Shown here piece by piece: positions 33,561 through 43,471 of a stretch of DNA of 64,000 nt (the stretch's first letter is position 1; every line of letters starts with the position of its first letter). The notes beneath the pieces were generated by a model. It was not told the origin of the DNA, searched no databases, and saw nothing but the letters and a program-made list of their open reading frames with translations. The translations under genes were made by a program, and so were the position numbers. Source of the stretch: Rhizobium sp. NXC24. GTDB taxonomy: Bacteria > Pseudomonadota > Alphaproteobacteria > Rhizobiales > Rhizobiaceae. The stretch lies in contig NZ_CP024311.1 in the NCBI RefSeq assembly GCF_002944315.1, forward strand, positions 2,146,501 through 2,210,500, in the 5' to 3' direction.

Positions 33561-36038
33561 TCAGTCTACCGATTGGCTGGCCAACGATTGACTGGAGTGC
33601 AAGTCGTAGAAGCGGAAATCGGGAACGCTGCCGGCAATCGGCTTTGTCGGCGTGAAGACGATGCGGCGGCTCTCGCCGGCGGCGAGATCGAACGCATTGT
33701 CGGAGTAGCGCCCTTCCGTCTCGCTTTCGATCATCACGAACAGGGCCAATCCCTTCGCCGTCACGGTGAGTTCCAACGTGCCGTTCTCCTCGATCTCCTC
33801 CCGCAGCACCGTCAAACCCGCAGGCCGTAGCTCCAGAGCCTTATAGGTGCCGTGAACATAGTGCCCCTCGCCGCCCATTCCGTTCGATGCGGTGAAATGC
33901 CACGCCAACAGGCAATCGGCCGGCACCTGGGACGCATCGATCGACAGCGCCGTGACGGCTGCATCCGGTGTGCAGACCGCATGCGCGGTCGTCAGCGGGA
34001 CTCGCTCGCCATCGAGCTTGAGCAATGACACCGCGATGTCGGCGGTGACGTCCGCATTGGTGTCGTTGACGAGCGAGAAACGAATGGTCCTGTTGTCTTC
34101 GGACGGAATGGCGGCGACAGAAACCGGCTGGAAGAAACGACGCACCAGATAATGCATCACCTTCCAGCGCCCGCCGTAATCGAGGCTCGACCAGGAAGCC
34201 ACCGGCCAGGTGTCGTTGAGCTGCCAGTAGATGGTGCCCATGCAATGCGGCTTGAGCGACCGCCAATATTCGACCGCGGTCTTGATGGCGAGGCCTTGCT
34301 GCACCTGGCTCAGATAGACGAAGTTGGGAAAATCCTTCGGAAAGCGGAAATAGCGGAACATCGTGCCGGCGATGCGCTCGTTGCCGCCGGCATTCTTCTG
34401 GTGCAGCTCCATGACCGGCGATGCGATATTCATATCCTTGGCGTCGGCATAGGTCTTGATGACAGGCAGCGAGGTATAAGACTGGAAGCCGAATTCCGAG
34501 CAGAAGCGCGGACGCACGGAACGGTAATTGTCGAAGGACTTGTTCTCGTGCCAGACCGACCAGTAGTGCATGTCGCCGGAGCCGTCGGCATGCCAGGCAT
34601 CGCCGAAATTGAGATAGCCGGAGGCCGGGCTCGACGGCCACCAGATCGCATCCGGCGCGGCTTTCTTAGTGGCCTGTTCGATCGTCCGGTTGAGGCGGTC
34701 GTAGGAGACGAGATAGCGGTCGCGGTCTTTGCGGGATTCCTCGAACCAGGTAAGCGCCCCCACCAGCTCGTTGTCGCCGCACCAGAGCACGATCGACGGG
34801 TGCGTCGCCAGACGCTTGACCTGATAGCCGACCTCAGCCTCGACATTCCCGAGGAAATCGGCGGTCGAAGGATAGAGATTGCAGGCGAACATGAAGTCCT
34901 GCCAGATCATCAGCCCCAGGCGGTCGCAGATATCGTAGAACCAGTCATGCTCGTAAAAACCGCCGCCCCAGATGCGGATGATGTTCATGTTCGCTGCCGC
35001 GGCCGATTGCAGCAAGTCCTCGGTCAAGGCCGGGCTCGAACGTGAAAACAGCGCATCCGCCGGGATCCAGTTGGCGCCGCGGGCGAATATCCCGCGCCCG
35101 TTGACCTTGAGTGCGAAACGGCTGCCCGCCTCGTCCTTGTCGGTGATCAACTCGACGGTGCGCAGGCCGATTTGCCGCGTCACAGTCTCGGAATTGGTCT
35201 CGACAGAGAGAGTATAGAGGGTCTGTTCGCCGCTGCCGGCCGGCCACCAGAGCTTCGGCCTGTCGATATGGAAGACATGCGTCACCGAGGTCTCGCCCGC
35301 ATTGACGCCGACATCAAGCCGCAGACGCTCGTCGTCGAGCGAGAAATAAAGCTGAGCAACGCCAATACCCTTCGCAAACAGCGCTACAGTGACGATGAGA
35401 TCGACCGAGCCGTCGCCATTGTGCTCCTGCCGGGTGACCATATTCTCGATGCGGGCGATCTCGAGCTTCTTCAGCGCGATCGTGCCGTAGAGGCCGAGCG
35501 GTGCCACCGCGATGTTCCAGTCCCAGCCGAAATGGCATTGCGGCTTGCGCAGCATATTGCCATTGGGGATCGGCGAATTGGCGGTGCTGTAGGGAATGTA
35601 GAATGGTTGCCTTGCCTGCAGTTCGGCACCCGCCTTGATGCTGGAATGCAACACGATGCGGATGGTATTCTCGCCTGCCTTCAGGGCTTTCGAGACATCC
35701 GGCCGATAGCGCTGGAAGCAATTATTGCCTTCGAGAACGAGGGTGTCGTTGACATAAACGCTCGCCACCGTGTCGAGATAGTCGATGTCGAGATACCAGT
35801 CGCCGTCTGCGTCATCGAGCGTAAAGCGGCGCTCAATTTGCCAATCCTGCTTCGCGACCCACTGCACCACTTCTTCGTTTCGGCCGAAATAAGGATCCGG
35901 AATAACGTCTGCGGCATGAAGAGCGGTGTGGACATCGCCCGGCACAGGCATGGAAAGAGAATGATCGCTGTCCGGCGAGGTAAGCCGCCACTGACCAGCC
36001 AGATCGATAATAACAGTGCCATTGAATGAAGACGACAT
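33561..36038 (-). CDS. Glycoside hydrolase family 2 beta-mannosidase
   Basis: 825 residues from ATG 36038 (GGAGGTCCG upstream). The N-terminal jelly-roll sugar-binding domain begins IDLAGQWRLTSPDSDHSLSMPVPGDVHTAL. An Ig-like domain and the TIM barrel follow: GANWIPADALF, IIRIWGGGFYEHDWFYDICDRLGLMIWQDFMFAC, WCGDNE with the acid/base Glu, and FCSEFGFQSY with the nucleophile Glu. Length and the WGGG.YE/CGDNE motifs fit beta-mannosidase rather than beta-galactosidase. Without a signal peptide it acts in the cytoplasm on imported beta-mannosides, downstream of the adjacent ABC transporter. Confidence 0.93.
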   Translation of the reverse strand: MSSSFNGTVIIDLAGQWRLTSPDSDHSLSMPVPGDVHTALHAADVIPDPYFGRNEEVVQWVAKQDWQIERRFTLDDADGDWYLDIDYLDTVASVYVNDTLVLEGNNCFQRYRPDVSKALKAGENTIRIVLHSSIKAGAELQARQPFYIPYSTANSPIPNGNMLRKPQCHFGWDWNIAVAPLGLYGTIALKKLEIARIENMVTRQEHNGDGSVDLIVTVALFAKGIGVAQLYFSLDDERLRLDVGVNAGETSVTHVFHIDRPKLWWPAGSGEQTLYTLSVETNSETVTRQIGLRTVELITDKDEAGSRFALKVNGRGIFARGANWIPADALFSRSSPALTEDLLQSAAAANMNIIRIWGGGFYEHDWFYDICDRLGLMIWQDFMFACNLYPSTADFLGNVEAEVGYQVKRLATHPSIVLWCGDNELVGALTWFEESRKDRDRYLVSYDRLNRTIEQATKKAAPDAIWWPSSPASGYLNFGDAWHADGSGDMHYWSVWHENKSFDNYRSVRPRFCSEFGFQSYTSLPVIKTYADAKDMNIASPVMELHQKNAGGNERIAGTMFRYFRFPKDFPNFVYLSQVQQGLAIKTAVEYWRSLKPHCMGTIYWQLNDTWPVASWSSLDYGGRWKVMHYLVRRFFQPVSVAAIPSEDNRTIRFSLVNDTNADVTADIAVSLLKLDGERVPLTTAHAVCTPDAAVTALSIDASQVPADCLLAWHFTASNGMGGEGHYVHGTYKALELRPAGLTVLREEIEENGTLELTVTAKGLALFVMIESETEGRYSDNAFDLAAGESRRIVFTPTKPIAGSVPDFRFYDLHSSQSLASQSVD

Positions 36039-36094
36039 CGGACCTCCGGAACCCGCTGCAGATGGAGGCGACAGTGCCGCCTCCATTCATATGA

Positions 36095-37186
36095 TCATAT
36101 TCTGAGTTCTGTTTGTGCGTCAAAGAGCGAAGCGAGCGACATATCGAAGCCGAGCTTCACGGGCGTCGCCGGGCTGAAACGCCGCGCTCCGTTGATGCGC
36201 ACCGACATGGTATGGCCGGCGTGCTTGAGCCAGAGCAGGTTGTCGGCGCCCATCGGCTCTTCGATATCGACCGTTGCGTTGTGCACCTCGGTGTCGGGAC
36301 CCAGATCCTCATTCACCTTGATATGCTCGGGCCGGACACCAAGAATGACCTTGCGGCCCGGCTCCAACGCCTCGCCGGCATTATAGCCACCGAGCGAGAA
36401 AATCACATTGTTGGTGGCGAAAGCTATCCTGCCCTCCCGGCTCACCAGTTCGCCATGCAGGAAATTCATCGACGGCGATCCGATGAAGCCGGCAACGAAA
36501 AGATTGCGCGGCTTGTTGTAGATCGTCGTCGGATCATCGAGCTGCTGGATGATACCGCTCTTCATGATGGCGATGCGGTCGGCGAGCGTCAGCGCCTCGA
36601 TCTGGTCGTGGGTGACATAGATCATCGTGTTCTTCAGCGACTGGTGCAGACGCTTGATTTCGACGCGCAACTCCGATCGCAGCTTAGCATCGAGGTTCGA
36701 CAAAGGCTCATCGAACAGGAACACGTCGACATCGCGCACTAGGGCACGGCCGATCGCCACACGCTGGCGCTGGCCGCCGGAAAGCTCCGCCGGTTTGCGC
36801 TTGAGCAATGGCTGGATCTGCAAAATCTCGGCCGCCCGCGCAATGCGCTTGTCGATCTCTGCCTGCGGCACCTTGGCGACGTGCAGCCCGAAGGAAAGGT
36901 TCTTTTCGACCGTCATCTGCGGATAAAGCGCATAGGACTGAAACACCATGCCGATGCCGCGGTCCTTGGGCTCTTCCCAGGTGACGTTCTTGCCCTTGAT
37001 GAAGATCTTTCCTTCTGTGATATCAAGCAGGCCGGCGATGCAGTTGAGCAATGTCGACTTGCCGCAGCCGGACGAGCCGAGCAGCACGAGGAACTCACCG
37101 TCGTTGATCTCAAGGTTGAGGTTCTTCAGAACGGTGACCGCGCCGAAATCGAGCGACAAGTCTTTGATGGAAACGCTGCTGTTCAT
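36095..37186 (-). CDS. Sugar ABC transporter ATPase (MalK/UgpC type)
   Basis: 363 residues with Walker A GSSGCGKST, Q loop VFQSYALYPQMTV, signature LSGGQRQRVAIGRAL, Walker B VFLFDEPLSNLDAKLR and the switch His in VTHDQIEAL. The C-terminal TOBE/regulatory domain (residues ~240-363) is the MalK type. It energises import through the two permeases encoded just upstream (3-bp gap). Confidence 0.96.
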   Translation of the reverse strand: MNSSVSIKDLSLDFGAVTVLKNLNLEINDGEFLVLLGSSGCGKSTLLNCIAGLLDITEGKIFIKGKNVTWEEPKDRGIGMVFQSYALYPQMTVEKNLSFGLHVAKVPQAEIDKRIARAAEILQIQPLLKRKPAELSGGQRQRVAIGRALVRDVDVFLFDEPLSNLDAKLRSELRVEIKRLHQSLKNTMIYVTHDQIEALTLADRIAIMKSGIIQQLDDPTTIYNKPRNLFVAGFIGSPSMNFLHGELVSREGRIAFATNNVIFSLGGYNAGEALEPGRKVILGVRPEHIKVNEDLGPDTEVHNATVDIEEPMGADNLLWLKHAGHTMSVRINGARRFSPATPVKLGFDMSLASLFDAQTELRI

Positions 37187-37189
37187 GGA

Positions 37190-38131
37190 TCACCCCTTCA
37201 CTGCGCCGGCGGCGATGCCACGGACGAAAAGCCGCCCGGAGACGAAATAAACGACCAGCGGAACAAGACCCGTGAGGATTGTTGCCGCCATGTTGACGTT
37301 GTATTCCTTCACGCCTTGGACGGAATTGACGATATTGTTGAGCTGCACGGTCATCGGGTAATACTCCGGCCTGGTGAAGACGACACCGAACAGGAAGTCG
37401 TTCCAGATACCCGTAATCTGCAGGATCATGGCGACAACGAAGATCGGCAGCGACATGGGCAGCATGATGCGCAGGAAAATCTGCCAGAAACCCGCACCAT
37501 CGATACGCGCAGCCTTGAAGAGCTCCACCGGCAGCGATGCGAAATAATTGCGGAACAACAAGGTCAGGATCGGCATGCCGAAGATGCAGTGCACCATGAT
37601 AAGCCCGCTAAGCGTGCCGTAGATGCCGATTTCGCGCAGCACGATGACGATCGGATAGATCATCACCTGATAGGGGATGAACGCGCCGATGATGAGGATC
37701 GAGAAGAAGAAGTCCGCCCCCTTGAACCGCCAGTTGGCGAGCGCATAGCCGTTGACCGAAGCCACAGCGATCGAGAAGATCGTGGACGGCACGGTGATGC
37801 GGACGGAATTCCAGAACCCGCGGGAAAGACCGTCGCAATTGAGACCGGTGCAAGCCGTTGCCCAGGCTTTCACCCAGGGTTCGAATGTGATCTCCAGTGG
37901 CGGCGAGAAGATGTTGCCAAGCCGGATTTCCGGCATCCCCTTGAGTGAGGTGACGATCATCACATACAGCGGCAACAGATAGTAGGTGGCGGCAACGAAG
38001 AGCGTGCCGTAGAGCATGATGTTGCGGCCGGAAATCACGCGGCGCGGCTTGGCACCCTGCGGTTCCGAATATGTCTGGTCAGTCGAGGCGAGACCGCTGT
38101 TCGCATTCTTGAGAGTGATGGTATCAGACAC
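37190..38131 (-). CDS. Sugar ABC transporter permease (MalG type)
   Basis: 313 residues with about six membrane helices and the EAA loop ELFKAARIDGAGFWQIFLRIMLPMSLP, which contacts the ATPase. The N-terminal ~35 residues are cytosolic. The C-terminal GLVPLVVYFVSGRLFVRGIAAGAVKG is typical of MalG-like subunits. The start overlaps the end of the first permease gene by 8 nt. Confidence 0.95.
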   Translation of the reverse strand: MSDTITLKNANSGLASTDQTYSEPQGAKPRRVISGRNIMLYGTLFVAATYYLLPLYVMIVTSLKGMPEIRLGNIFSPPLEITFEPWVKAWATACTGLNCDGLSRGFWNSVRITVPSTIFSIAVASVNGYALANWRFKGADFFFSILIIGAFIPYQVMIYPIVIVLREIGIYGTLSGLIMVHCIFGMPILTLLFRNYFASLPVELFKAARIDGAGFWQIFLRIMLPMSLPIFVVAMILQITGIWNDFLFGVVFTRPEYYPMTVQLNNIVNSVQGVKEYNVNMAATILTGLVPLVVYFVSGRLFVRGIAAGAVKG

Positions 38132-39029
38132 GTTTGCGCCCTCCGCCGAATTCCAGATAGGCCCAGGGGATGATGACGATCGCGACAGTGACCAGCATCA
38201 TGGTTGAAGCTGCAAATCCCTGACCGAGGTTCTGCGCCTGGAACATGTAGTCGTAGACGTATTTCGCCGGGACCTCCGAAGCGATGCCGGGCCCGCCGCT
38301 CGTTTGCGCGACGACGAGGTCATAGACCTTGACGATACCGCTGGCGATGATGACTAGCGTGGTGATGAAGACCGGGCGCATCATCGGAATGACAATGAAC
38401 AGATAGGTCTTCCACATGGGGATCCCATCGACACGCGCTGCCTTCCAGATATCTTCATCGATGCCGCGCAGGCCGGCGAGCATCAAACACATTACAAGGC
38501 CCGTTCCTTGCCAGAGGGCGGCGATCAGCACGCCGTAGATTACAATGCTCGGCGTATAGAGCGGATCGAAAGTGAAGGTCGTCCAACCCAGCGAACGCAC
38601 CACCGACTGGATGCCGAATTCGGGATTGAGCAGCCACTGCCAGACAAGGCCGGTGACGATGAAAGAGAGGGCGAAGGGATAAAGGAAGATCGTGCGGAAG
38701 GTGTTTTCGAACCGGATCTTCTGATCCATCAGCGCAGCCAGCACAAAGCCGATGACGAGGCTGAAGATCATGGAAAAAATGCCGTAAACGGCAAGGTTTT
38801 CAATGGATACGACCCATCGCGGCGCCGCCCACAAGCGGTAGTATTGGTCCAGTCCGACGAAGCTCAGACGTGGCAGCAGCTTCGAATTGGTGAAGGAATA
38901 AACGACCGTCCAGATCGTGCCACCCATAAAGATGACGACAGCCGTTAAGATCATCGGAATGGATGCAATCTTCGAATTCAGATTGCGCAGAAATTGATTT
39001 GGCCGGTCGGCTTTCGCATGACCCGTCAT
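38124..39029 (-). CDS. Sugar ABC transporter permease (MalF type)
   Basis: 301 residues from ATG 39029, preceded by GAAGGAGG; the frame is open to 39113. Six membrane helices, with the EAA loop DEDIWKAARVDGIPMWKTYLFIVIPMMRPVF. It forms the translocation pore with the MalG-type subunit. Confidence 0.95.
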   Translation of the reverse strand: MTGHAKADRPNQFLRNLNSKIASIPMILTAVVIFMGGTIWTVVYSFTNSKLLPRLSFVGLDQYYRLWAAPRWVVSIENLAVYGIFSMIFSLVIGFVLAALMDQKIRFENTFRTIFLYPFALSFIVTGLVWQWLLNPEFGIQSVVRSLGWTTFTFDPLYTPSIVIYGVLIAALWQGTGLVMCLMLAGLRGIDEDIWKAARVDGIPMWKTYLFIVIPMMRPVFITTLVIIASGIVKVYDLVVAQTSGGPGIASEVPAKYVYDYMFQAQNLGQGFAASTMMLVTVAIVIIPWAYLEFGGGRKRV

Positions 39030-39191
39030 TGTACCTCCTTCTGAAGCGCGACTGCTTCGGTGATCGGGAACCGGGTCAGTGGCCGCGGCTCCTCTCACTC
39101 CCTCCTCGTCCACGGTCGAACATCACATCCGTGCAGGTTCGCCGCCCATAAGGATCGCTGCAGCTAGCCGGCTCACAACATGTGTCCAGCC

Positions 39192-39228
39192 GTGATACCG
39201 GACCCGCCATAATGGGGGCCGGTATCAC
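39192..39228 (-). other. Hairpin after the sugar-binding protein gene
   Basis: A perfect 10-bp repeat GTGATACCGG/CCGGTATCAC around a 17-nt loop that can pair further (CCC/GGG), 20 bp after the stop. No U tract. Such stem-loops often stabilise the binding-protein message so that it outnumbers the permeases. Confidence 0.65.
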
Positions 39229-39247
39229 TACAGCGAGACGATTGAGA

Positions 39248-40483
39248 TCAATCAGCCGCAGCGATGATCTCGACGAAGCGCTTCTGAGCCGCTTCCGGCG
39301 TCATCGAAGGATTGGCGAAGAATTCGGAGAACAGGTCCTCCTTCTGCTTCTGGCTGTCGGCAGAAAGAAGCTGGTCCGTACCCTGGATCACGTTACCCTT
39401 CTTCAGGATCTCCAAGCCCTTCTTCATGCAGTCGTTGGCGGAGGCAAGGTCCACGTCGCCACGCACGGGCAGCGAGCCCTTCTTCAAATTGAAGGCAACC
39501 TGCGTCTTCGGATCGAGCAGCGTCTTTGCGAGCGCTTCCTGAGCCTTCGACTTGGCCTCGTCCTTCAGCAATGGGAAGTAGAACGCGTCACCGCCCGTCG
39601 AGATGACTTCGTTGACGCCGAGACCCGGGAGGCAGGTATAGTCCGTGCCGGCCTTCTGGCCCGCCAAGGCGAACTCGCCCTGTGCCCAGTCGCCCATGAT
39701 CTGGCCGCCGGCCTTGGCGGTGATGACCATGTTCGTCGCCTGGTTCCAATCCTGAACGTTGGAGCCCTTGGACATTTTGCGGGCGTCGTCGGCAGCCTTG
39801 AAGACCTTGGCGATCTCCGGTCCGGCGGCCACTTTCGCATCCTTGTCGCTAAACACCTTCTGGAAGGTGTCCTTGCCGGCGATGGCGACCATCAAGACGT
39901 CGAAAGCGCCCGCAGCCTGCCACGGCTGGCCGCCGACGGCGAGCGGAACGATGCCTGCCTTCTCCAGCGCGGGAGCGGCGGCGACGAACTCATCCCAGTT
40001 CTTCGGGACCGGAACGCCGGCCTTCTTGAAGGCGGCATTCGAAAGCCAGAGCCACTGCCAGGAATGGATATTGACCGGCGCGCAATAGATCTTGCCGTCG
40101 ATCGTGCAGGAGTCGAGCAGGCTGGATGGGCGAATGATGTCCTTCCAATGCTCCTGCGTAGCGACATCGGTCAGATCACGCATGAGGCCGGCCTGCACAA
40201 GCTCTTCGGCCTGGCGGCCATGGTTGAACTGGGTGGCGCCCATCGGATCACCTCCAGTAAGTCGGCTGATCATGATCGGACGCGCCGTGCTGCCGGAACC
40301 GGCAATCGCACCATCGACCCAGTGATTGCCGGTCGCGTCGAATGCCTTTGCCAATTCGGCCACGGCGGCGGCTTCACCGCCGGACGTCCACCAATGGGTC
40401 ACTTCCAGGTCGGTCGCCTTGGCCGCACCAAATGGTAACACGACGGAAGCAGCCAATGCGACAGCCATCAAACGAATATTCAT
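39248..40483 (-). CDS. Sugar ABC transporter substrate-binding protein
   Basis: 411 residues with a signal peptide (MNIRLMAVALAASVVLPFGAAKA). The extracellular binding-protein family 1 fold follows (LEVTHWWTSGGEAAAVAELAKAFDATG; MGDWAQGEFALAGQKAGTDYTCLPGLG). WWTSGGE at the mature N-terminus is typical of rhizobial glucose/mannose/oligosaccharide binders. The SD is GGAGGAGAACTC. It is first in an operon with two permeases, an ATPase and beta-mannosidase; the ligand is probably a beta-linked mannoside. Confidence 0.94.
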   Translation of the reverse strand: MNIRLMAVALAASVVLPFGAAKATDLEVTHWWTSGGEAAAVAELAKAFDATGNHWVDGAIAGSGSTARPIMISRLTGGDPMGATQFNHGRQAEELVQAGLMRDLTDVATQEHWKDIIRPSSLLDSCTIDGKIYCAPVNIHSWQWLWLSNAAFKKAGVPVPKNWDEFVAAAPALEKAGIVPLAVGGQPWQAAGAFDVLMVAIAGKDTFQKVFSDKDAKVAAGPEIAKVFKAADDARKMSKGSNVQDWNQATNMVITAKAGGQIMGDWAQGEFALAGQKAGTDYTCLPGLGVNEVISTGGDAFYFPLLKDEAKSKAQEALAKTLLDPKTQVAFNLKKGSLPVRGDVDLASANDCMKKGLEILKKGNVIQGTDQLLSADSQKQKEDLFSEFFANPSMTPEAAQKRFVEIIAAAD

Positions 40484-40500
40484 GAGTTCTCCTCCCTCAC

Positions 40501-40514
40501 TGAAACGTTACCGG
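40501..40514. promoter_or_regulatory. Possible LacI-type operator near the binding-protein start
   Basis: TGAAACGTTACCGG has a central CG and shares CGTTAC with the better palindrome at 40821-40834. It lies 18 bp before the start codon of the binding-protein gene. Confidence 0.35.
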
Positions 40515-40820
40515 AAAAACGTAGTCCAATCATTTTAAACGCGCAACCGCTCGCCCGCAAAATTTTTTCGCAAATTCAAATATACGACTCCAGATTACAT
40601 TTCTCATTTCGGAAGAAGCCAACATGTCCGGCAATTCAACCGGCTAAATCATCTGAATCCTAATCAACAAATCTTTGATTTAATTATCATATATCGAGAA
40701 TTTTCCGCTAAGATTTCTTAAACTCCTTTCGCAATTGCAAAAATTTTTGGCAGAGCCTGTGGATTCAACTACTGGGTATTCCGGCCTCCCCGACGTCAGA
40801 AAAAGCGCTCGACTTTTCTA

Positions 40821-40834
40821 CTGTATCGTTACAG
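40821..40834. promoter_or_regulatory. Candidate LacI-family operator
   Basis: CTGTATCGTTACAG is a 14-bp palindrome, symmetric except for one base pair, with the central CG usual for LacI-family sites. It lies in the 452-bp divergent region between the sugar operon and its LacI-type regulator. The rest of that region is AT-rich promoter DNA without a gene. Confidence 0.5.
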
Positions 40835-40935
40835 ATTTTCGAAACGGAGGAGGAGTGACCACATCGCGCATATGCTTGCGGCGCCGCTGCAGGCAATATA
40901 AGCGGATGGTCGCGGGAGGCGGCCGGGAGGCAGCA

Positions 40936-41979
40936 TTGCACGACATGGACAGTAAGAAGATTTCCGGCAGCGGCACTACACAATCGACGCACGAACGACC
41001 GACGCTCAAAACGATCGCCTTCATGACCGGGCTCGGAATAACCACCGTGTCGCGTGCCCTAAAGGATGCCCCGGATATTGGCGCCGAAACCAAGGAGCGG
41101 GTGCGCATGGTCGCCCGTCAATTGGGTTATCAGCCCAATCGCGCCGGCGTGCGCCTGAGGACCGGCAAGACCAACGTTATCGCGCTGGTCCTTAGCATCG
41201 ACGAGGAAATCATGGGTTTCACCAGCCAGATGGTCTTCGGCATCTCCGAGGTTCTGGCCGGCACGCAATATCACCTCGTCATTACGCCGCACTCGCACAG
41301 CAAGGATCCGTTGGTCCCCGTGCGCTACATTCTCGACACCGGCTCGGCCGATGGCGTTATCATATCGCGCACGGAGCCGGACGATCCGCGTGTGGAACTC
41401 ATGCATGAGCGCGGGATGCCCTTCGCCACGCATGGACGGACGAATATGGGGATTTCCCATCCCTTTCACGACTTCGACAACGAAGCTTTCGCACGCGAAG
41501 CGGTGCGCGCGCTGGTCGGCAGGGGACGACGGCGCATCGCGCTTTTGCAGCCGCCGGCCAAGCTCACCTACTACCTGCACACCCAGATCGGCTTCCAAAC
41601 GGGCCTGCGTGAATGCAACGCCCAGGAGGTTCCGCTGAGAGCCAGCACCGACACGGCGCTTGCGGACATCAAGGATACTGTCGAGGAATTGATGCGCTCC
41701 TCGCATGCGCCTGACGGCTTCGTCTGCTCCAGCAGCGCCGGCGCCATCGCCGTCAATGCCGGCCTCGAAGCGGCGGGTCTTCGCCTCGGCCACGATATCG
41801 ATATGGTCGCCAAGCAATCGACTGATGTGCTGAGCTGGATACGCCCGGAAATCATCTCGATCCTCGAGGATTTTCGCCAGGCCGGTCGGGAATTGGGTAA
41901 GGCGGTCATAGCGCGCATAGACGGCGTCGAGCCCGAATTGCTGCAAAGCATCAGCCCACCCGTCTGGCCGAAGAGCTGA
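40936..41979 (+). CDS. LacI-family transcriptional regulator of the sugar operon
   Basis: 347 residues from a TTG at 40936, with GGGAGG 5 nt upstream. An ATG at 40945 is the alternative; the frame is open to 40735. The N-terminal HTH reads [27 protein letters not shown] and the hinge [18 protein letters not shown]. The periplasmic-binding-like effector domain follows ([55 protein letters not shown]). Divergent orientation beside the binding-protein gene indicates it represses that operon until a sugar is bound. Confidence 0.92.
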   Translation: MHDMDSKKISGSGTTQSTHERPTLKTIAFMTGLGITTVSRALKDAPDIGAETKERVRMVARQLGYQPNRAGVRLRTGKTNVIALVLSIDEEIMGFTSQMVFGISEVLAGTQYHLVITPHSHSKDPLVPVRYILDTGSADGVIISRTEPDDPRVELMHERGMPFATHGRTNMGISHPFHDFDNEAFAREAVRALVGRGRRRIALLQPPAKLTYYLHTQIGFQTGLRECNAQEVPLRASTDTALADIKDTVEELMRSSHAPDGFVCSSSAGAIAVNAGLEAAGLRLGHDIDMVAKQSTDVLSWIRPEIISILEDFRQAGRELGKAVIARIDGVEPELLQSISPPVWPKS

Positions 41980-41983
41980 CAGG

Positions 41984-42018
41984 AAAAAGGCCCACCGGGA
42001 TGTCCGGCAGGCCCTTTT
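41984..42018. terminator. Bidirectional terminator between lacI-type gene and gnd
   Basis: AAAAAGGCC...CCGG-GATGT-CCGG...GGCCCTTTT: an interrupted stem with A and T tracts on its two sides, between convergent genes. Confidence 0.75.
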
Positions 42019-42043
42019 GTCTCGTCAATCCGAAAGTGTACGA

Positions 42044-43471
42044 TTAGCCGTTCGCGCCGCTGCCCCAAGGGCCGTGATGGATGTCCTTGCCATCGACGCG
42101 ATCGAAGCCGTGGGCGCCGAAGAAGTCGCGCTGCGCCTGGATGAGGTTTGCAGTGCCGCGGGCCTGGCGATAGGCATCGAAATAGGTCAGCGCCGAGGCC
42201 AGCGCCGGAACCGGCAGGCCGGATGCCGTGGCCGCCGAAACAATGCGGCGCAGCGACGGGATCGATTCCTTGACCATGCCGGCGAAGGCCGGCGTCACGA
42301 TCAGATTGGCTGCATCCGGCGCCTTGGTGAAGGCGCTGGTGATCTCGTCAAGGAACTGCGAACGGATGATGCAGCCCGCGCGCCAGATCTTGGCGATGAC
42401 CGGCATCGGCAGCGACCAATTGAACTCCTTCGAGGCCTCCGCCATCACGGCAAAGCCCTGTGCATAGGCACCGATCTTGGCGGCGAAGAGGGCCAGTTCC
42501 AGGTCTTTCAGCAAATCGGGACCAAAGCCGATGGGGAACTTATAGTCCGGTGTGCCGAAAATCTCCTGAGCGGCTTCGCGCTGACCCTTGATGGCCGATA
42601 GGCTGCGGGCTGCGACGGCAGCTTCGATGGCGGTCGCCGGGATGCCCATGTTCTGTGCCTCGATTGCCGACCACTTGCCGGTGCCCTTCTGGCCGGCCTT
42701 GTCGAGGATGACATCGGGCATGGCGCTGCCAGTCGCCGGGTCCTTGGCGGCCAGAACCTTCTCGGTGATCTCGATCAGGTAGGAGTTCAACCGGCCCTTG
42801 TTCCATTCGCCGAAGATGTCGCTGATTTCGGCCGCGCTCTTGCCGAGGCCGTCGCGCAGGATGCCATAGATTTCGGCGATCATCTGCATGTCGGCATATT
42901 CGATGCCGTTATGGATGGTCTTGACGAAATGACCGGCACCATCGTTGCCGAGCCAGGCGACGCACGGATCGTCCTTGTACTTGGCGGCGATCGACGTCAG
43001 CACTTTCTCGACGCGTTTGTAGGATTCTTCGGTGCCGCCGACCATGATCGACGGACCATGGCGCGCGCCTTCTTCACCACCCGAGACACCCATGCCGATG
43101 AAGGTCAGGCCGGTATCCTTCAGGCGATCGAAACGCGCAATCGTATCGCGGAAATTGGCATTGCCGGCGTCGATCATGATGTCGCCCTTGTCGAGATGCG
43201 GCTGCAACGCCGCCATCTGCTGGTCGACCGGCTCGCCGGCCTTGATCATGATGATGATCGGCCGCGGCGGACGGATCGCGTCGACGAACTCCTCGATCGT
43301 CTTGCAGGGAATGATCTTGTCTTTCAGCGCACCGGCGTTCGCATAGAACTCATCCGTCACTTGCGGCGTGCGGTTGAATACCGCGATTTTATTGCCCTTT
43401 TCGGCAATGTTGAGCGCCAGATTCGATCCCATGACAGCGAGACCGATCAGTCCGATTTCTGCCTTTTCCAC
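42044..43471 (-). CDS. gnd: 6-phosphogluconate dehydrogenase (decarboxylating)
   Basis: 475 residues from a GTG at 43471 preceded by GGAGG. NADP-binding GLAVMGSNLALNIAEKG and VFNRT, the catalytic region GVSGGEEGARHGPSIMVGG, the Lys motif GAGHFVKTIHNGIEYADMQ, and C-terminal IIRSQFLDEI and RDFFGAHGFDRVDGKDIHHGPWG are all present. It converts 6-phosphogluconate to ribulose 5-phosphate with CO2 release in the pentose phosphate pathway. Length is standard for the dimeric type. Confidence 0.97.
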   Translation of the reverse strand: MEKAEIGLIGLAVMGSNLALNIAEKGNKIAVFNRTPQVTDEFYANAGALKDKIIPCKTIEEFVDAIRPPRPIIIMIKAGEPVDQQMAALQPHLDKGDIMIDAGNANFRDTIARFDRLKDTGLTFIGMGVSGGEEGARHGPSIMVGGTEESYKRVEKVLTSIAAKYKDDPCVAWLGNDGAGHFVKTIHNGIEYADMQMIAEIYGILRDGLGKSAAEISDIFGEWNKGRLNSYLIEITEKVLAAKDPATGSAMPDVILDKAGQKGTGKWSAIEAQNMGIPATAIEAAVAARSLSAIKGQREAAQEIFGTPDYKFPIGFGPDLLKDLELALFAAKIGAYAQGFAVMAEASKEFNWSLPMPVIAKIWRAGCIIRSQFLDEITSAFTKAPDAANLIVTPAFAGMVKESIPSLRRIVSAATASGLPVPALASALTYFDAYRQARGTANLIQAQRDFFGAHGFDRVDGKDIHHGPWGSGANG

